The notes under the pieces were generated by a model. It had not been told where the DNA came from, made no database searches, and was given only the letters and a program-made list of their open reading frames with translations. A program made the position numbers and the translations under genes. Of a DNA stretch of 64,000 nt, positions 33,250 to 43,343 are shown one piece after another (position 1 is the first letter of the stretch; each line of letters starts with the position of its first letter). The stretch comes from Tiliqua scincoides (taxonomy: Eukaryota > Chordata > Lepidosauria > Squamata > Scincidae), in assembly GCF_035046505.1 (NCBI RefSeq), contig NC_089830.1:5942315-6006314 (forward strand), read 5' to 3'.

Positions 33250-33965
33250 CTGCAAAGACCTCTGGCCAGTCCCACTGCTACAGGGGGTTTCCTTTGCCCC
33301 CCCAGCCCCCAACAAGAGGGCAAGCCCCCCACCTTCACCCCCCCACCCAACAAGAGGACAAGCTCCCCCAACAAGGCAAGCTCTCTCTCACCGTCACCCC
33401 ATCCCTACAAGAGGGCAAGCCCCCCACCTTCCTCCCCACAACAAGAGGGCAAAGCCCCCAATAACAAGAGGGCAAGCTTCCCTCTACCATCACCCCACAA
33501 GAGACCAAGCCCGCCCACAACGACAGGGCAAGCTCCCTCCCACCATCACCCCCCACCCAACAAAAGGGCAAGCCCCCCACCTTCGGCCCCATACAGAAGG
33601 GCAAGCCCCCACTTCCCCCCAACAAGAGGGCAAGCTCCCCCCTACCATCGCTCCCCAACCCCAGAGGCCAAGACGCACAAAAATAAGGTCAGCTCCCCCC
33701 CTTCCACCCCAGAAGAGGGCCAGCTCCCCCTACCCAACAACAAGAGGACAAGCTCCCCCCACCGTCGCCCCCCCACAAGAGGGCAAGGCCCCACTTCCCC
33801 CAACAAGGGGGCAAACCCCCTCCCACCATCCACCGCCCACCCCCAGGGGCCAAGCTCCCAACAAGAGGAGTGCCAGCTCCCTCCACCTTTCCCCACACAA
33901 CAAGGACAGACCTCCACGAGCCCCCCAGACCTCCACGAGCCCTGCTACGAGCCTCAGGCCCGCAA
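33250..33965. repeat. C-rich minisatellite upstream of the PNRC2 coding exon
   Basis: About 20 irregular repeats of CAACAAGAGGGCAAGC followed by a run of 4-7 C and a CACC(A/T)TC block. On the PNRC2 (minus) strand it is strongly G-rich with many GGGG runs. The lack of TAA/TAG/TGA in such sequence leaves long frames open on both strands; these are not taken as genes. Confidence 0.85.
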
Positions 33966-34430
33966 GGAGAAAGCCCCCCAGTGGGGCGCCCCCCAGCGTC
34001 TTTCAATGGGGAGACACAACATGGCGGCTCTCCCACATCCTCCCCCCCCACGACGATAACCGCTCCCTCAGCCTGGCACACCTGTGGGCAGCCCCGACCC
34101 GCTCTCCCGTCCTCCCCTCCGGCGACTGCCGCTCTCTCCGCTCACTCGCCCGTCCTTCCGCCTCCCTCCCTCCGCAAGCACCTCGCACACAAAATGGCCG
34201 CTGCCGCCCGAGCTGAGTCGAGCTGCGCTAGGAGAGAAAAACAGACGCGCAGAGCGAGGCCCCACCTCCCGCCTCCCGAGTAACCAATCAGAGCGCGGCG
34301 CAGCTGTCACGCGGACCAATAGGAGCGGCGTCCGCCTGTTGCTAGGGTGGGGAGGAAGGTGTGGGAGTTCGTTGGCGCAGCAGCAGCAGTTGTTGTTTGA
34401 ACCACTCTGTGGCGCGGGGCATGTCGGGAA
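33966..34430 (-). promoter_or_regulatory. PNRC2: PNRC2 CpG-island promoter and probable first exon
   Basis: CpG-rich sequence with two NF-Y boxes (CCAAT at about 34,284 and 34,316) and a YY1-type AAAATGGCCGC at about 34,192. On the minus strand the region reads through GCGGCCATTTTGTGTGCGAG|GTGCTT, which could be the first exon's donor. No coding potential is needed, as the human first exon is untranslated. Exact start is not determinable here. Confidence 0.6.
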
Positions 34431-35180
34431 GGGACCCTGCTTGTGGAGGGGGGAGGGGCAAAGTTGAGGGAGAGGGGAGAGGCCCAGTACTCCCCCTCCT
34501 CCCTCAGCAGGCCAGTGGTTGACCTGAGCATGAGTCTGGTAAAGAAGGCACACTCTGTGGCCAACCAGTGGCTTCTGTGGCCAGCTTGTGGCAGTGTGCC
34601 CTGCAGCCATTGTCTTTGTCTTCTCCATCCACGCCACTGGCTGTGCATGCCAAGACATGCACAATGCGCCAGTTATGCTTGAGTTATGTGCTCCCCCAGT
34701 TATGTGCTCCCCTGAAATCCCTCTCACACACAACTCTCACAGAACCAGGGACATCACTATGCGCCCGTTATGCTTGAGCGCATGTGCTCCCCAAAACTTC
34801 CTCTCACACACAACTTCACAGAACGGGGGATATCACTATGCACCCGTTATGCTTGAGCGCATTGGGCCCACCTAAAAAGAAGTTTCACTTTACCAGCTGC
34901 TCAGGCATCTGTGGCTATAATGGTGATTGGGCAGCACATAGCCTTGATGCACATAATCTTGATGCAATCCTTGATGCACACAGCCTAATCTGCCTTGTCA
35001 GTTTCATGACCCACCAAAGATTGGGTATTGGACCCACTGGTGGCCTATGAATCCACCATTGGGGAAAGGCTGCCCTAGATTAATATCGGCATAATAATCC
35101 TAGCACCTGCTGACTCTGGAGATAAACTCCTGCATGTGGTGGGGAGCTGGCATGGCCTTAGGAATGTGCACACACCACCA
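34431..35180. repeat. Intergenic with a 79-bp minisatellite
   Basis: GTTATGCTTGAGCGCATG(T)G occurs at 34,767 and 34,846 with CTCTCACACACAACT and GATATCACTATG-type words between, and a more diverged unit begins at 34,672. About 2.5 units over 34,660-34,875. The flanks hold nothing I recognise. Confidence 0.65.
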
Positions 35181-35184
35181 TGTG

Positions 35185-35770
35185 AATGATGTGGTCACAT
35201 CTGGAATACTACTTACAGTTCTGGTCACCACATCTCAAGAAGATTGTAGAGTGGCAAAAAGTGCAGAAGGGGACAAGCCCTTTGTGCTTGGGCACTTTCC
35301 TAATATAGTAAAGATACAACATTTGGAGCTTTTAGCTTGCAAAAAAAGTAGATAAGGGAGAATATGATTGAGGCTTATGAAATTAGTTGTGGCATGGAGA
35401 AAGAGATTTTCTTCTTGCCATGCTAGGGGTCATTGAATGAAACTGATTGATGGAAGATTCAGGATAAAAAAAAAAAAGGAAGTCCTTCTTCACATAGCAT
35501 ACATAAGTCTGTGGAAGTCACTGTCACAAGATGAGGAGGTGTCCAACAGCTTGGATGGCTTGAAGAGAAGATTGGATAAATTCATGGAGGAGGGTAAGTC
35601 TATTGACAGCTCGTAGTCATGATGACTACTATTTGCCACCAGCTGCAAGGAAGCAATGGTGAGAAAAGAGGGTGCCTCCATCTCCTGCTTGTGGGCTTCC
35701 CTGAGGAAGGTGATGAGTCACTATGGGAACCAGGATTCTGGATAAAAGGAACCCCCTTTGGCCTGATTCA
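35185..35770 (+). mobile_element. CR1-type LINE 3' half
   Basis: Sense-strand CR1/L3 wording in order: CAGTTCTGGTCACCACATCTCAAGAAG, AATATGATTGAGGCTTATGAAATTA, GGAAGTCCTTCTTCACATAGC, GGATGGCTTGAAGAGAAGATTGGATAAATTCATGGAGG, and a CTCCTGCTTGTGGGCTTCCC tail. No open frame survives. Confidence 0.8.
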
Positions 35771-36126
35771 GCAGCACTTTCCTTTTTTTCTTATGAATGC
35801 TCCCAAATGTTTTTCTGGGTTCATCCATCCCTGCACATAGAAGCTTTCTGCCTGAACAAATGTCTGAACTGGCCTTAGGTCAGGTTGTGCAGGGAAGTCA
35901 ACAATTGACCATGACTTTCCACCCTACACACATCATACGTACAAGGAGTCGAGCTGTGTGTGACCACATAGGCTATGTCCAGAAATTGTGAGGAGCAGAG
36001 ATTTTCAACCGGTGTGCCACAAAAGGTTCCCAGGAGTGCCGTGAGAGATTGGAGTACAGTGGTTGGAAGTCATCGAAAAACTCTTCCCTAGTTCAGTGAT
36101 TTGGTTTGTAGAGAAAATGTCTATAG

Positions 36127-36354
36127 CAGTGATTTTCAACCTTTTTCATCTCATGGCACACTGAAAAGACACTAAAATTGTCAAGGCATACCATCAGCTT
36201 TTTGACAATTGACAAGGCACACCATGCTGCCAGTGGGGGGCTCATATCCCCATTGGCCCTACTAATAAATGATCTTCCCCCAAATTCCTGTGGCACATCT
36301 GAAGACCACTTGTGGTACACTAGTGTGCCACGGCACAGTGGTTGAAAATGGCTG
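36127..36354. mobile_element. Short hAT MITE, 'GATTTTCAACC' family, with exact 8-bp duplication
   Basis: Ends CAGTGATTTTCAACC and GGTTGAAAATGGCTG. GTCTATAG flanks both sides (36,119-36,126 and 36,355-36,362), an exact 8-bp target-site duplication. The interior has GGCACACTGAAAAGACACTAAAATTGTCAAGGCA in pieces and TTTTTGACAATTGACAAGGC. 228 bp, no coding capacity. Confidence 0.92.
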
Positions 36355-36365
36355 GTCTATAGTAA

Positions 36366-36690
36366 CAAATTACTACTAATAATAATAATTATTTTTACCC
36401 CGCCTTTCTCCCCGAAGGGACTCAAGGCGGCTTACAACAGGTTAAAACAGATTAAAAACATAATTTAAAACAAATAAAAACATATTAACTCATATCATAA
36501 AAACAGCAGTCAGATAAAAAATAGTCCGATAAAAAGAGCATAGAGCAGCAGCAAATCATAAAAGAATCAGGCCTGTAAAAAATATTAAAGATGTTAAAAA
36601 GATGTTAAAAAGGCCGAGAACTCAGAAGGCTTGTTTAAACAGAAGGGTTTTCAGGCCTCACTGAAAAGTCTCAAGAGAGGGAGCCATTCT
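36366..36690. repeat. Unclassified dispersed repeat, 'CCCCGCCTTTCTCCCCGAAGG' type
   Basis: Begins with a TAATAATAATAATT run and TTTTTACCCCGCCTTTCTCCCC, then GACTCAAGGCGGCTTACAAC and an A-rich tail region with GATGTTAAAAAGATGTTAAAAAGG. Related to the copies at about 590 and 17,400. Confidence 0.5.
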
Positions 36691-37085
36691 TAAGCCATTC
36701 TTACTACAGATTCATAGGACTGGCAAATGAAGGAGGGCACACAATTCATTAGTACAGACGGTTGCCCTACAAACAGAACCACAGAACCCAGAAGAGTCAC
36801 TCGGATGCGGGAAGCGGCATCACAAGAGACAAAGACCAGAGAAGACCACAGATGTAGTGTACCATGAGAAGAAAATTGCTGACCATTGCTGACCATACAG
36901 GTCTACAGTATCAGGATTTATCTTTTTGTTCTTGCATCTGAACTGCAGATTTTTTTCATGTCAATCTTATAAAACAGTTGATCTTCACTGCCAAAAGAAA
37001 GAGGAGTACATTGTGTGCAAAAAACATCAGGTTTCATTGTGTCCCTCAAAACAATGCACATTCCATGAAAAATGGGAACACTTTC

Positions 37086-37395
37086 TGTGAGCCATTTGGG
37101 TGGGTCCCCATTTCAATAATTTATTTTTAATAGATTAGACTTGATGCTCTCATGGTACATGACTGCATTTGGAGAAATGTTATAGATCTGTACTTTTAAC
37201 AAGCTACTATGTATAAAATTTTAACAATGATAGTAAATGGGACTTATTCCTGGGTAAGTGTGGGTAGGCGGCCTAGGGTTGTTAAAAATGTTCCTGCTTG
37301 ATGTCACTTCCAGTCATGACATCACTTTCCGGTGGGTCCTGACAGATTCTTATTCTAAAAAGTGGGTCCTAGTGCTAAATGTTTGAGAACCACTG
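37086..37395. mobile_element. Non-autonomous hAT element, 'AGCACCAGGACCCA' family (copy 4)
   Basis: Same orientation as 17,531-17,864. Contains GGGTGGGTCCCCATTTCAAT, ATGACTGCATTTGGAGAAATG and ends ATGTTTGAGAACCACTG. The left terminus is lost. Confidence 0.75.
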
Positions 37396-38470
37396 ATATA
37401 GATGAATTCTTTCAAGAAACTCTCACATTGATGGGCAACAGTCTCCTCCCACCCCACAAGCACTTTGACCAGACCTTGATATAGAATCTCTGCTTCCAAA
37501 ATGTAAGTTTCTAGCCCTCAGGACTGTTAGAGAGTCCATTTTGGGCTGTCAGAGAGTCCATCTTGACATTTTGCACGTTTCTCCAAGGACTGTATAGCCA
37601 GAAAGCCATCCACTTACTGAAGGATGAGGCAAGAACACACTAGGTCAGCATCTTTGAAGAAGGCTGATCAGAAACTAGTCAACTTCTGCCTTATCACAGG
37701 GAAATGATAGGAGGTCTTTTCTTGCACTTCTGTTATTTTCTGCTGAGTACAAACTGTTCCTTTGCCATCAACAACAACAAGACGTGTCCCACATTCAGTG
37801 AGCACTCCATAAATATACTGCACACCAACAGCTGAGAGAACAGTCTCTGCTACTGAGAAGAACAGGAAGATAATACAGGTGGCACTGCTGGGGGGTGAGG
37901 GGACAACTCCTCAATAGTTTCACTGTCTTCTGAATCTGAATTTCTGGCAAAGTGCTCCTGATTGTCTTCTCTTGATAGAGATCATAATTTGAATTATGTG
38001 ATATAGCACTATCCTTTGCAACCAAGGAACTGCATCAGGTTGTCTGGACCAGATTCAACAAATCCCATAGGACCAGTCTATTTGTGGCTGTTGTGTCTAT
38101 GGGTGTGTTCACACCTACGCTTCAGACCTCTCAGTTGCCCCAATTTAACATAGTTCCTGTTGTTTGTGAAACGTTCCTGGATTACCACACTTATTTTGCC
38201 CCTACTTTTTGCCTTTAGGGAGGATGCCTAGCACACATTTTATGAGCTGCTACAGTTGTCATTCTTGGGCATTCAGTTCCCTTTCCGAGGTCTCTGGAAG
38301 TCAAAACTCTGAGCAGGGTGTAGATGCATCTAAGTTCCAGCACACAGGTGTAACAATGCATGCACAGGACACACTACAGTGTTCATTTTGCCATTTCACC
38401 CACAGCAGCCGCAGAGGCATAGTTTGAACCACCTTAGACGATTGTCAGACAATTGCGCATTTCTAGTCTA
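37396..38470. other. No gene recognised
   Basis: A minus-strand frame at 37,795-38,025 (contains LPEIQIQKTVKLLRS and an acidic/serine-poor flank) might be a transposase scrap, but I cannot assign it. The rest is unremarkable unique sequence. Confidence 0.3.
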
Positions 38471-38481
38471 TCACCTCTTAA

Positions 38482-38685
38482 GGGCGCAATCCTAGCCCCT
38501 TATGTCAGTGCTTTCCAGCACTTTCCACTTTCCAGCAATGCAGCTCTGAGATAAGGGAACAAACATTCTCTTACTTTGAGGAGGCCTCCATGAGTGACAC
38601 CCAACTGCAGGATGCTGCACATGTCCCATTGGCACTGCTATGTCAGTGCTGGAAAGCACTGACATAAGGGGTTAGGATTGTGCCC
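38482..38685. mobile_element. Harbinger-like MITE with 40-bp inverted repeats and TAA duplication
   Basis: Left end GGGCGCAATCCTAGCCCCTTATGTCAGTGCTTTCC; right end is its inverse, ...GGGGTTAGGATTGTGCCC. TAA lies on both sides (38,479-38,481 and 38,686-38,688). The centre has CTTACTTTGAGGAGGCCTCC. A 3-bp T-A duplication fits PIF/Harbinger. Related copies: 1,527-1,698 and about 7,268-7,418. Confidence 0.8.
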
Positions 38686-39364
38686 TAAATCAGAGAAGAC
38701 CAGGGAACAGTGCACAACACGTAGAAGAGCAGAGCTTTCTGCAGTGTGTAATAAGGTTCTAGTACAAGGGGCTCAGGCAGCGAGAACAGAAGCGTGTCCC
38801 TGTTCTTCTGCAGTAAGGCAATTCTTCAATGTTCATAATGCCTGGTCACTCTCAAGCATCAGTGGTTTACACCACTAACTTGAGAGTGAGGTCCTGTGTC
38901 AGGGAGGTAGGGGCCTTGGAGTAGTGTCCTGCATGCCGCCCCCCGCACATGCTCACACACTGTCATCCACTTGATGACACTCTGAGTGCATGCCATGCCA
39001 CTGTCATTGGTAATGAAGATTCAGGGGTTGGCCTCATTAGGTGATGGTCAGTGCTCAACCTGGCCAACCTCTGTCTCCAGCCCAGGTGAGGACAGTATAA
39101 AATACTGTTTTTTTCTCTCTTTTTTCTTTTTTTTTGCAGAGCTCACTACAGGAGCAAGCTACTTTGGTCTCAGAGAAAGAAGTAAATGCTTAAGACCAAA
39201 AAGTAAGAATCCACCAGCTTAGCACGTTTCAAACATTTGCGCCCCAGTTTCTCCAGCTGAGCCTAAAGAAAGCAAAATATTCTTTCAAGCTGCTTACGAA
39301 CTGAGCAAACAAAAGTTGTCACTGAGATCCATCAGCAAGCATTCCTTACTGGTTTCAAACAGCC

Positions 39365-39675
39365 ATTTTCAAGTGATGTGCCATGGCACATTGGTGTTCC
39401 GCAAAAGAGCCACAGGTGTGCTGCAGAGTTGGGAGCCCAGCAATTGAAAATCGCTGAAAAGCTTTTTAGGACAACTATACGTAGAAATGAATGGTCTGTC
39501 CCTGTGGTCTGTCCCTCTTCCACCTGCAGAGGAAGACACAATTTGTTACTCAGATGCCCTAGAAACAGAACTGTGGAACCCAGAAAAGTCTCCTGGAAGC
39601 AAGAAGTGGCATTGCAGGAGTAGAAGACCATAGAGGTCAGTGTGCTATGAGCAGAAAACCATTGAAAATAGCTGG
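39365..39675. mobile_element. Short hAT MITE, long subfamily
   Basis: Matches 45,457-45,766 in order: TGTGCCATGGCACATTGGTGT, GCCCTAGAAACAGAACTGTGGAACCCAGAA, GTCAGTGTGCTATGAGCAGAAAACC and ATTGAAAATAGCTGG. Diverged; the left terminus is unclear. Confidence 0.6.
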
Positions 39676-39689
39676 TTTAAAAGAAACCA

Positions 39690-41600
39690 CCACCCAACCC
39701 CACTGATGTTAACGCCTGTTTTTCGGTTCTCACATGCTGTGATGTCAAATAATTACAGCCCCCAGCTAAAAATTAGAACTCTAATGACGGTAATTTCCCA
39801 ATTAGGGTTCCTGTGGTGCTAGTTGCTACATTTTAGCAGCTGAGGCTATAATCTCATGCACATACTTGGGAATAAGTCCCACTCAATGCAGGGAATGGGG
39901 AGGGCTGACTTCTGAGTAGGGCGAGCTCATCCACGTGGTTGCCTCCGGGGATGGATTGGTGAGGCAATAGGGTGGGATGCCCACCTCCAGGTAAACACTT
40001 GTTGACTTAGAAGTGAAGTACAGAATGTTTAGTACGCTACAGGCAATGGTATTGCTAGAGGGGGTGTAAAGCACTAACTGTTGTAGGGAGCCTCATCACA
40101 AGCAGCCCCTCCCCTTTGGAGCCATTTCAGGCAAGGTGAGCAAAACACAGGCAAATGCCTTCATTTTGCTCCCAGCACCAGGAATGGCTCTGAAGGAGAG
40201 AGGGAGGGGCCACTTGCACACTGCAGTGAGGCTCCCTGCAAAACTTGGTGCTTTGCAACCCCTCTAGCTACGCCACTGGCTACAAGTGCAGTGCTGTAAG
40301 GATCTGCTGGTGCACGACCAAATCCAGTATCTGCCCCTGCGCTGGAAAAAATAAATGCTGCAAATCTGAGGATGATGAATTGCATCTGCTTTGACTATGA
40401 AGCCCAAAGTGATTTAAAATGGGCGGAAACATTTGCAAACAAAAACATGAACCTGGGATGAAACTGAAAAACTGGATCTGCTTAAAACTGGTACCAGGGT
40501 GGGAGGCGGGGAAGAAAGAAGGCAGCAGGACATTCTATAAACATCTTGTGGTTTGAGTCACACATGAATCAGGAAGTTGAACCAAGCTCAAACCTGGAAA
40601 CAAAACCAAGTTTTAAGAGAGCATTTTCCCCCTGAACCAGAGCTGAACTCAGATCAACTATCTCTTGGTTGACCTCAGTCAGAGCCAGGAACAAGCCCCT
40701 AAATATTATGGTATTTGGTGTGGTATGGTTAAAAATAAGTAACTCAGTAACCAAGTATTCTCATCTCTTGATAATTCATCAGATAATTCACACTTTATTT
40801 TCCTTTAAAAAAAAAAATTGTTGTATGCATTTTTTTCTCACATTGTCATTGTACTTATTTTACTGATGAGTACATTGCAAAGGAAGTTTCCAGATGGAAT
40901 ATACTTAAGCCATTTCTTCCCAATGTTGCATCTACACAACAGGGATCAGCCTGTGGGCTGGGCAAAAATGGGTTAAACCCATTCAAAACTGGTTAAAGGT
41001 GTCTGCACCTGCCCAATCTCATTTTAAATGTTTGTGTCTGGAGAGATTAAAACAAAATGTTTTCATGCTTGAACAGAAGCCAAAGAGTTGGTTCAACTCC
41101 CTGATGTTATTCATAGTCAGAATTTCTTGTTGGTGTTAATAAAAAGGATGGAATGCAGTTTCTATGGAAGGAATTTTTGGGGGTATGGGGGATCATTCAA
41201 TTTTATGCTCCTCTCCATTGAAGCCTGAAAATGGTGCAGCTCACCATTGGTTGACCATCTTGATGAGGCCTGGAATTATTATGAGGATAGCACTAAAATA
41301 CCAAATGGGCAATGTGGGGATCTCCAGAGCAAATGTGTCCCAACGACTGCAGGATCACTTTCTCACACAGAATCGGGACCAGCCTAAGACTTCCCAGTGC
41401 CTGAAGTGGTATGCCAAAAGCTTATTCAGTGGCAAACCTATCACCTCTCCCACTCCCTGGATTCCAAAAGGAAAAGAGGAATTGAATGGAAGAGGAAGTG
41501 TGAAGCAGAAGAGAATGCAGGGATGGGCCGCATCAAATATTTGGAGCGGTGATGAAGGCAGGAAAAAAATATAAAATTTAAATAAATAAATTTGAGATGG
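39690..41600. other. No gene recognised; scattered repeat fragments
   Basis: Contains a fold-back word near 39,858-39,925 (AATAAGTCCCACTCAATGCA...ACTTCTGAGTAG) and an arm of the GGGCTAGAGC family at about 41,380-41,540. The 136-codon frame at 41,164-41,574 spans that arm and has no recognisable protein family. Confidence 0.4.
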
Positions 41601-41607
41601 AACTAAA

Positions 41608-43335
41608 CAGTGCTTTTTTTGTAAATAAAAAGGTGCAGGAACTCACAACTTGTTAATCTTTTATTTATTTATTTATTTATAAACCATTTTTTATTGGAGA
41701 AATAAATTATCTTTTATGTGCTTCCCCCCTAAAGATGAACTTACTTCTGAATAGACATGCATAGGATTGGGCTGTCAATCTCCACATCCCCTTCCCCCTA
41801 GCTACTTTTTCTACACATGGGGAAAAATACTGTACAGGTGCACTTGTAGCATGTAGTATGTAGTGTGGCACTACTTCGAGGAGAGGAAGCAGTGAATGGA
41901 TTCCGAAAAATGGCTTACATGAGTTCCATGTAGTAAAATTACTCTAAGCAACTGTGGGAGTAAGAACAAAAAAGGAATTCTTACACGAGAGGGGTCCTTA
42001 GGTGCACATAGAAACAGCTACGTTTGCAAACAAGCAATTAAATATGGTTTAATTCAGGTATCAGAATACTCTGTGTCTTTGGGAATTGTATGTTCTCTGC
42101 TGCCCTGAGCAGCTGCTGTGCATTGCTAATGCTGGCTGGCGGAGGGCATGCTTGTGGGGGAAGGATGATGAGGCTCTCTGGCAAGGCTGGACAGCACATT
42201 GTACACACGTAGAATCCCTTTTCACCTGCCCTTAGCGTGTGAAAACGGGTGCAGATATATATCTCTGCCAGAACTAAGAGCCCAATCCTAGGTATGTCTA
42301 CTCTGAAATACGTCTTGTTCTAGTCAATGGAGCTTACTCCCAGGAAAGTGCCTAGGATTCTAAGAGCCCAATCCTATGCATGTCTACTCAGAAGTCCACT
42401 TTAGTGAATGGGGCTTACTGTGGATAGGATGGCAGCCTCAGGGCCCAATCCTGTGCCTGTCTACTCAGAAGTCAGTCCCATTAGAGGCAGTGGGGCTTCC
42501 TCCCAGGAAAGTGTGGACAGGACTGCAGCCTCAGAGCCCCTCTTGTGCCTGTCTACTCAGAAGTCAGTCCCACTAGAGGCAGTGGGGCTTCCTCCCAGGA
42601 AAGTGTGGAGAGGATGGCCACCTCAGAGCCCCTCCTCTGCCTGTCTACTCAGAAGTCAGTCCCACTAGAAGCAGTGGGGCTTCCTCCCAGGAAAGTGTGG
42701 AGAGGACTGCAGCCACAGAGCCCTTCCTCTGCCTGTCTACTCAGGCTGCAAGGCTATGACACTTTCCTCGGAGTAAGCCCCATTGAACACAGTGGAAATT
42801 ACTTCTGAGTAGACATGCTTGGGCTCTCAGGCTGCAAGGCTATGCACCCTTTCCCAGGAGCAAGCCCCATTGAGCACAATGAGACATACTTCTGAGTAGA
42901 CATGCCTAGGCTCGTGCTGCAGATTGGCACGGGGGCTGCATCAGCCAGCTTCCTTCCCCTCCTCCTCCGCCAAGCCAGTATCTGGGCATTCCGTGGGTGC
43001 TGCAGCCCATCTCCCTGGCTGGCTGGCTGTCCATCCTCCTCCTCGGCGTTGGCGTGTGTCCCCTGTGCCCTCCACCAGCTTGGAAGCTGCGTGGGGAAGC
43101 AGAGCGAGGGGGAAGGGGAGGCGGGCTGGGCTCAGGTGATGGGGATGGGGGCAGGAGGGGGTCGTTGTGCGGTCAGGCAGGGGCCAGGTGCCTGCCCACC
43201 CTGCACCCCCCAGCACCCACCCAGCGAATGCCTCTATTTTGCTCCCCCCCTCCTGGAATGCCTCCAAAGGGGAGGGGCCCCTGCAAAAAGGTGCCGGAAC
43301 TCCATCCCCCCGCGTTCCATTAGAAAAAAGCCCTG
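41608..43335. mobile_element. Long non-autonomous hAT element with exact 8-bp duplication
   Basis: Left end CAGTGCTTTTTTTGTAAAT followed by AAAAAGGTGCAGGAACTC; right end reads GGTGCCGGAACTCCATCCC then TTAGAAAAAAGCCCTG, i.e. inverted CAGGGCTTTTTTCTAA...GGAGTTCCGGCACC. GAACTAAA flanks both sides (41,600-41,607 and 43,336-43,343), an exact 8-bp target duplication of the hAT type. 1,728 bp, no transposase seen. The middle is a 92-bp-period tandem array, and a GC-rich block lies at 42,900-43,260. It is either a MITE swollen by internal amplification or one that captured flanking DNA. Confidence 0.85.
42378..42790. repeat. 92-bp-period tandem array inside the hAT element
   Basis: GC(C/A)TGTCTACTCAGAAGTC recurs at 42,455, 42,547, 42,639 and 42,731 at exactly 92 bp, with a shorter first unit at 42,378. 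Each unit also holds CAGTGGGGCTTCCTCCCAGG and AAAGTGTGGA(C/G)AGGA. The unit is derived from the widely dispersed fold-back repeat with GTCTACTCAGAAGTAAGTCCC / GGGACTTACTCCCAGG wording, further copies of which follow to 42,910. Confidence 0.9.
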
Positions 43336-43343
43336 GAACTAAA

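Larger units (their letters stand above)
29466..33250 (-). other. PNRC2: PNRC2 5' UTR intron(s)
   Basis: Between the coding exon and the promoter. Contains Tigger-like elements at 30,445-30,800 and 31,580-31,894, a compound microsatellite at 31,356-31,441 and a further AT-rich element near 32,235-32,690 with TTTATATGCAAACTTGCTATC wording. A second non-coding exon is expected from the human gene, but I could not place it. Confidence 0.5.
35998..36900. mobile_element. Nested hAT MITE complex
   Basis: An outer short hAT element starts near 36,003 (TTTTCAACCGGTGTGCCACAA) and resumes after 36,690 (GTACAGACGGTTGCCCTAC...GAACCCAGAAGAGTC). Into it is inserted the 228-bp element 36,127-36,354, and next to that an unclassified repeat at 36,366-36,690. 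The outer parts match the intact relative at 45,457-45,766. Confidence 0.65.

Noticed and set aside
33188-34216. 342-codon plus-strand frame (and a 274-codon frame overlapping it) rich in Pro, Ser and Gln
   Set aside because: It is translation of a C-rich minisatellite whose composition lacks stop triplets; several frames are open on both strands and no family is recognisable.
34068-34733. 221-codon minus-strand frame across the PNRC2 island
   Set aside because: GC-rich composition artefact over a promoter and untranslated first exon; no similarity to PNRC2 or other proteins.
41164-41574. 136-codon plus-strand frame
   Set aside because: Covers an arm of the dispersed fold-back repeat and has no recognisable domain or splice context.
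42376-42808. Overlapping plus-strand frames with repeated CLSTQKSVPLEAVGLPP-like peptides
   Set aside because: Translations of the 92-bp array in three frames, not a repeat protein.
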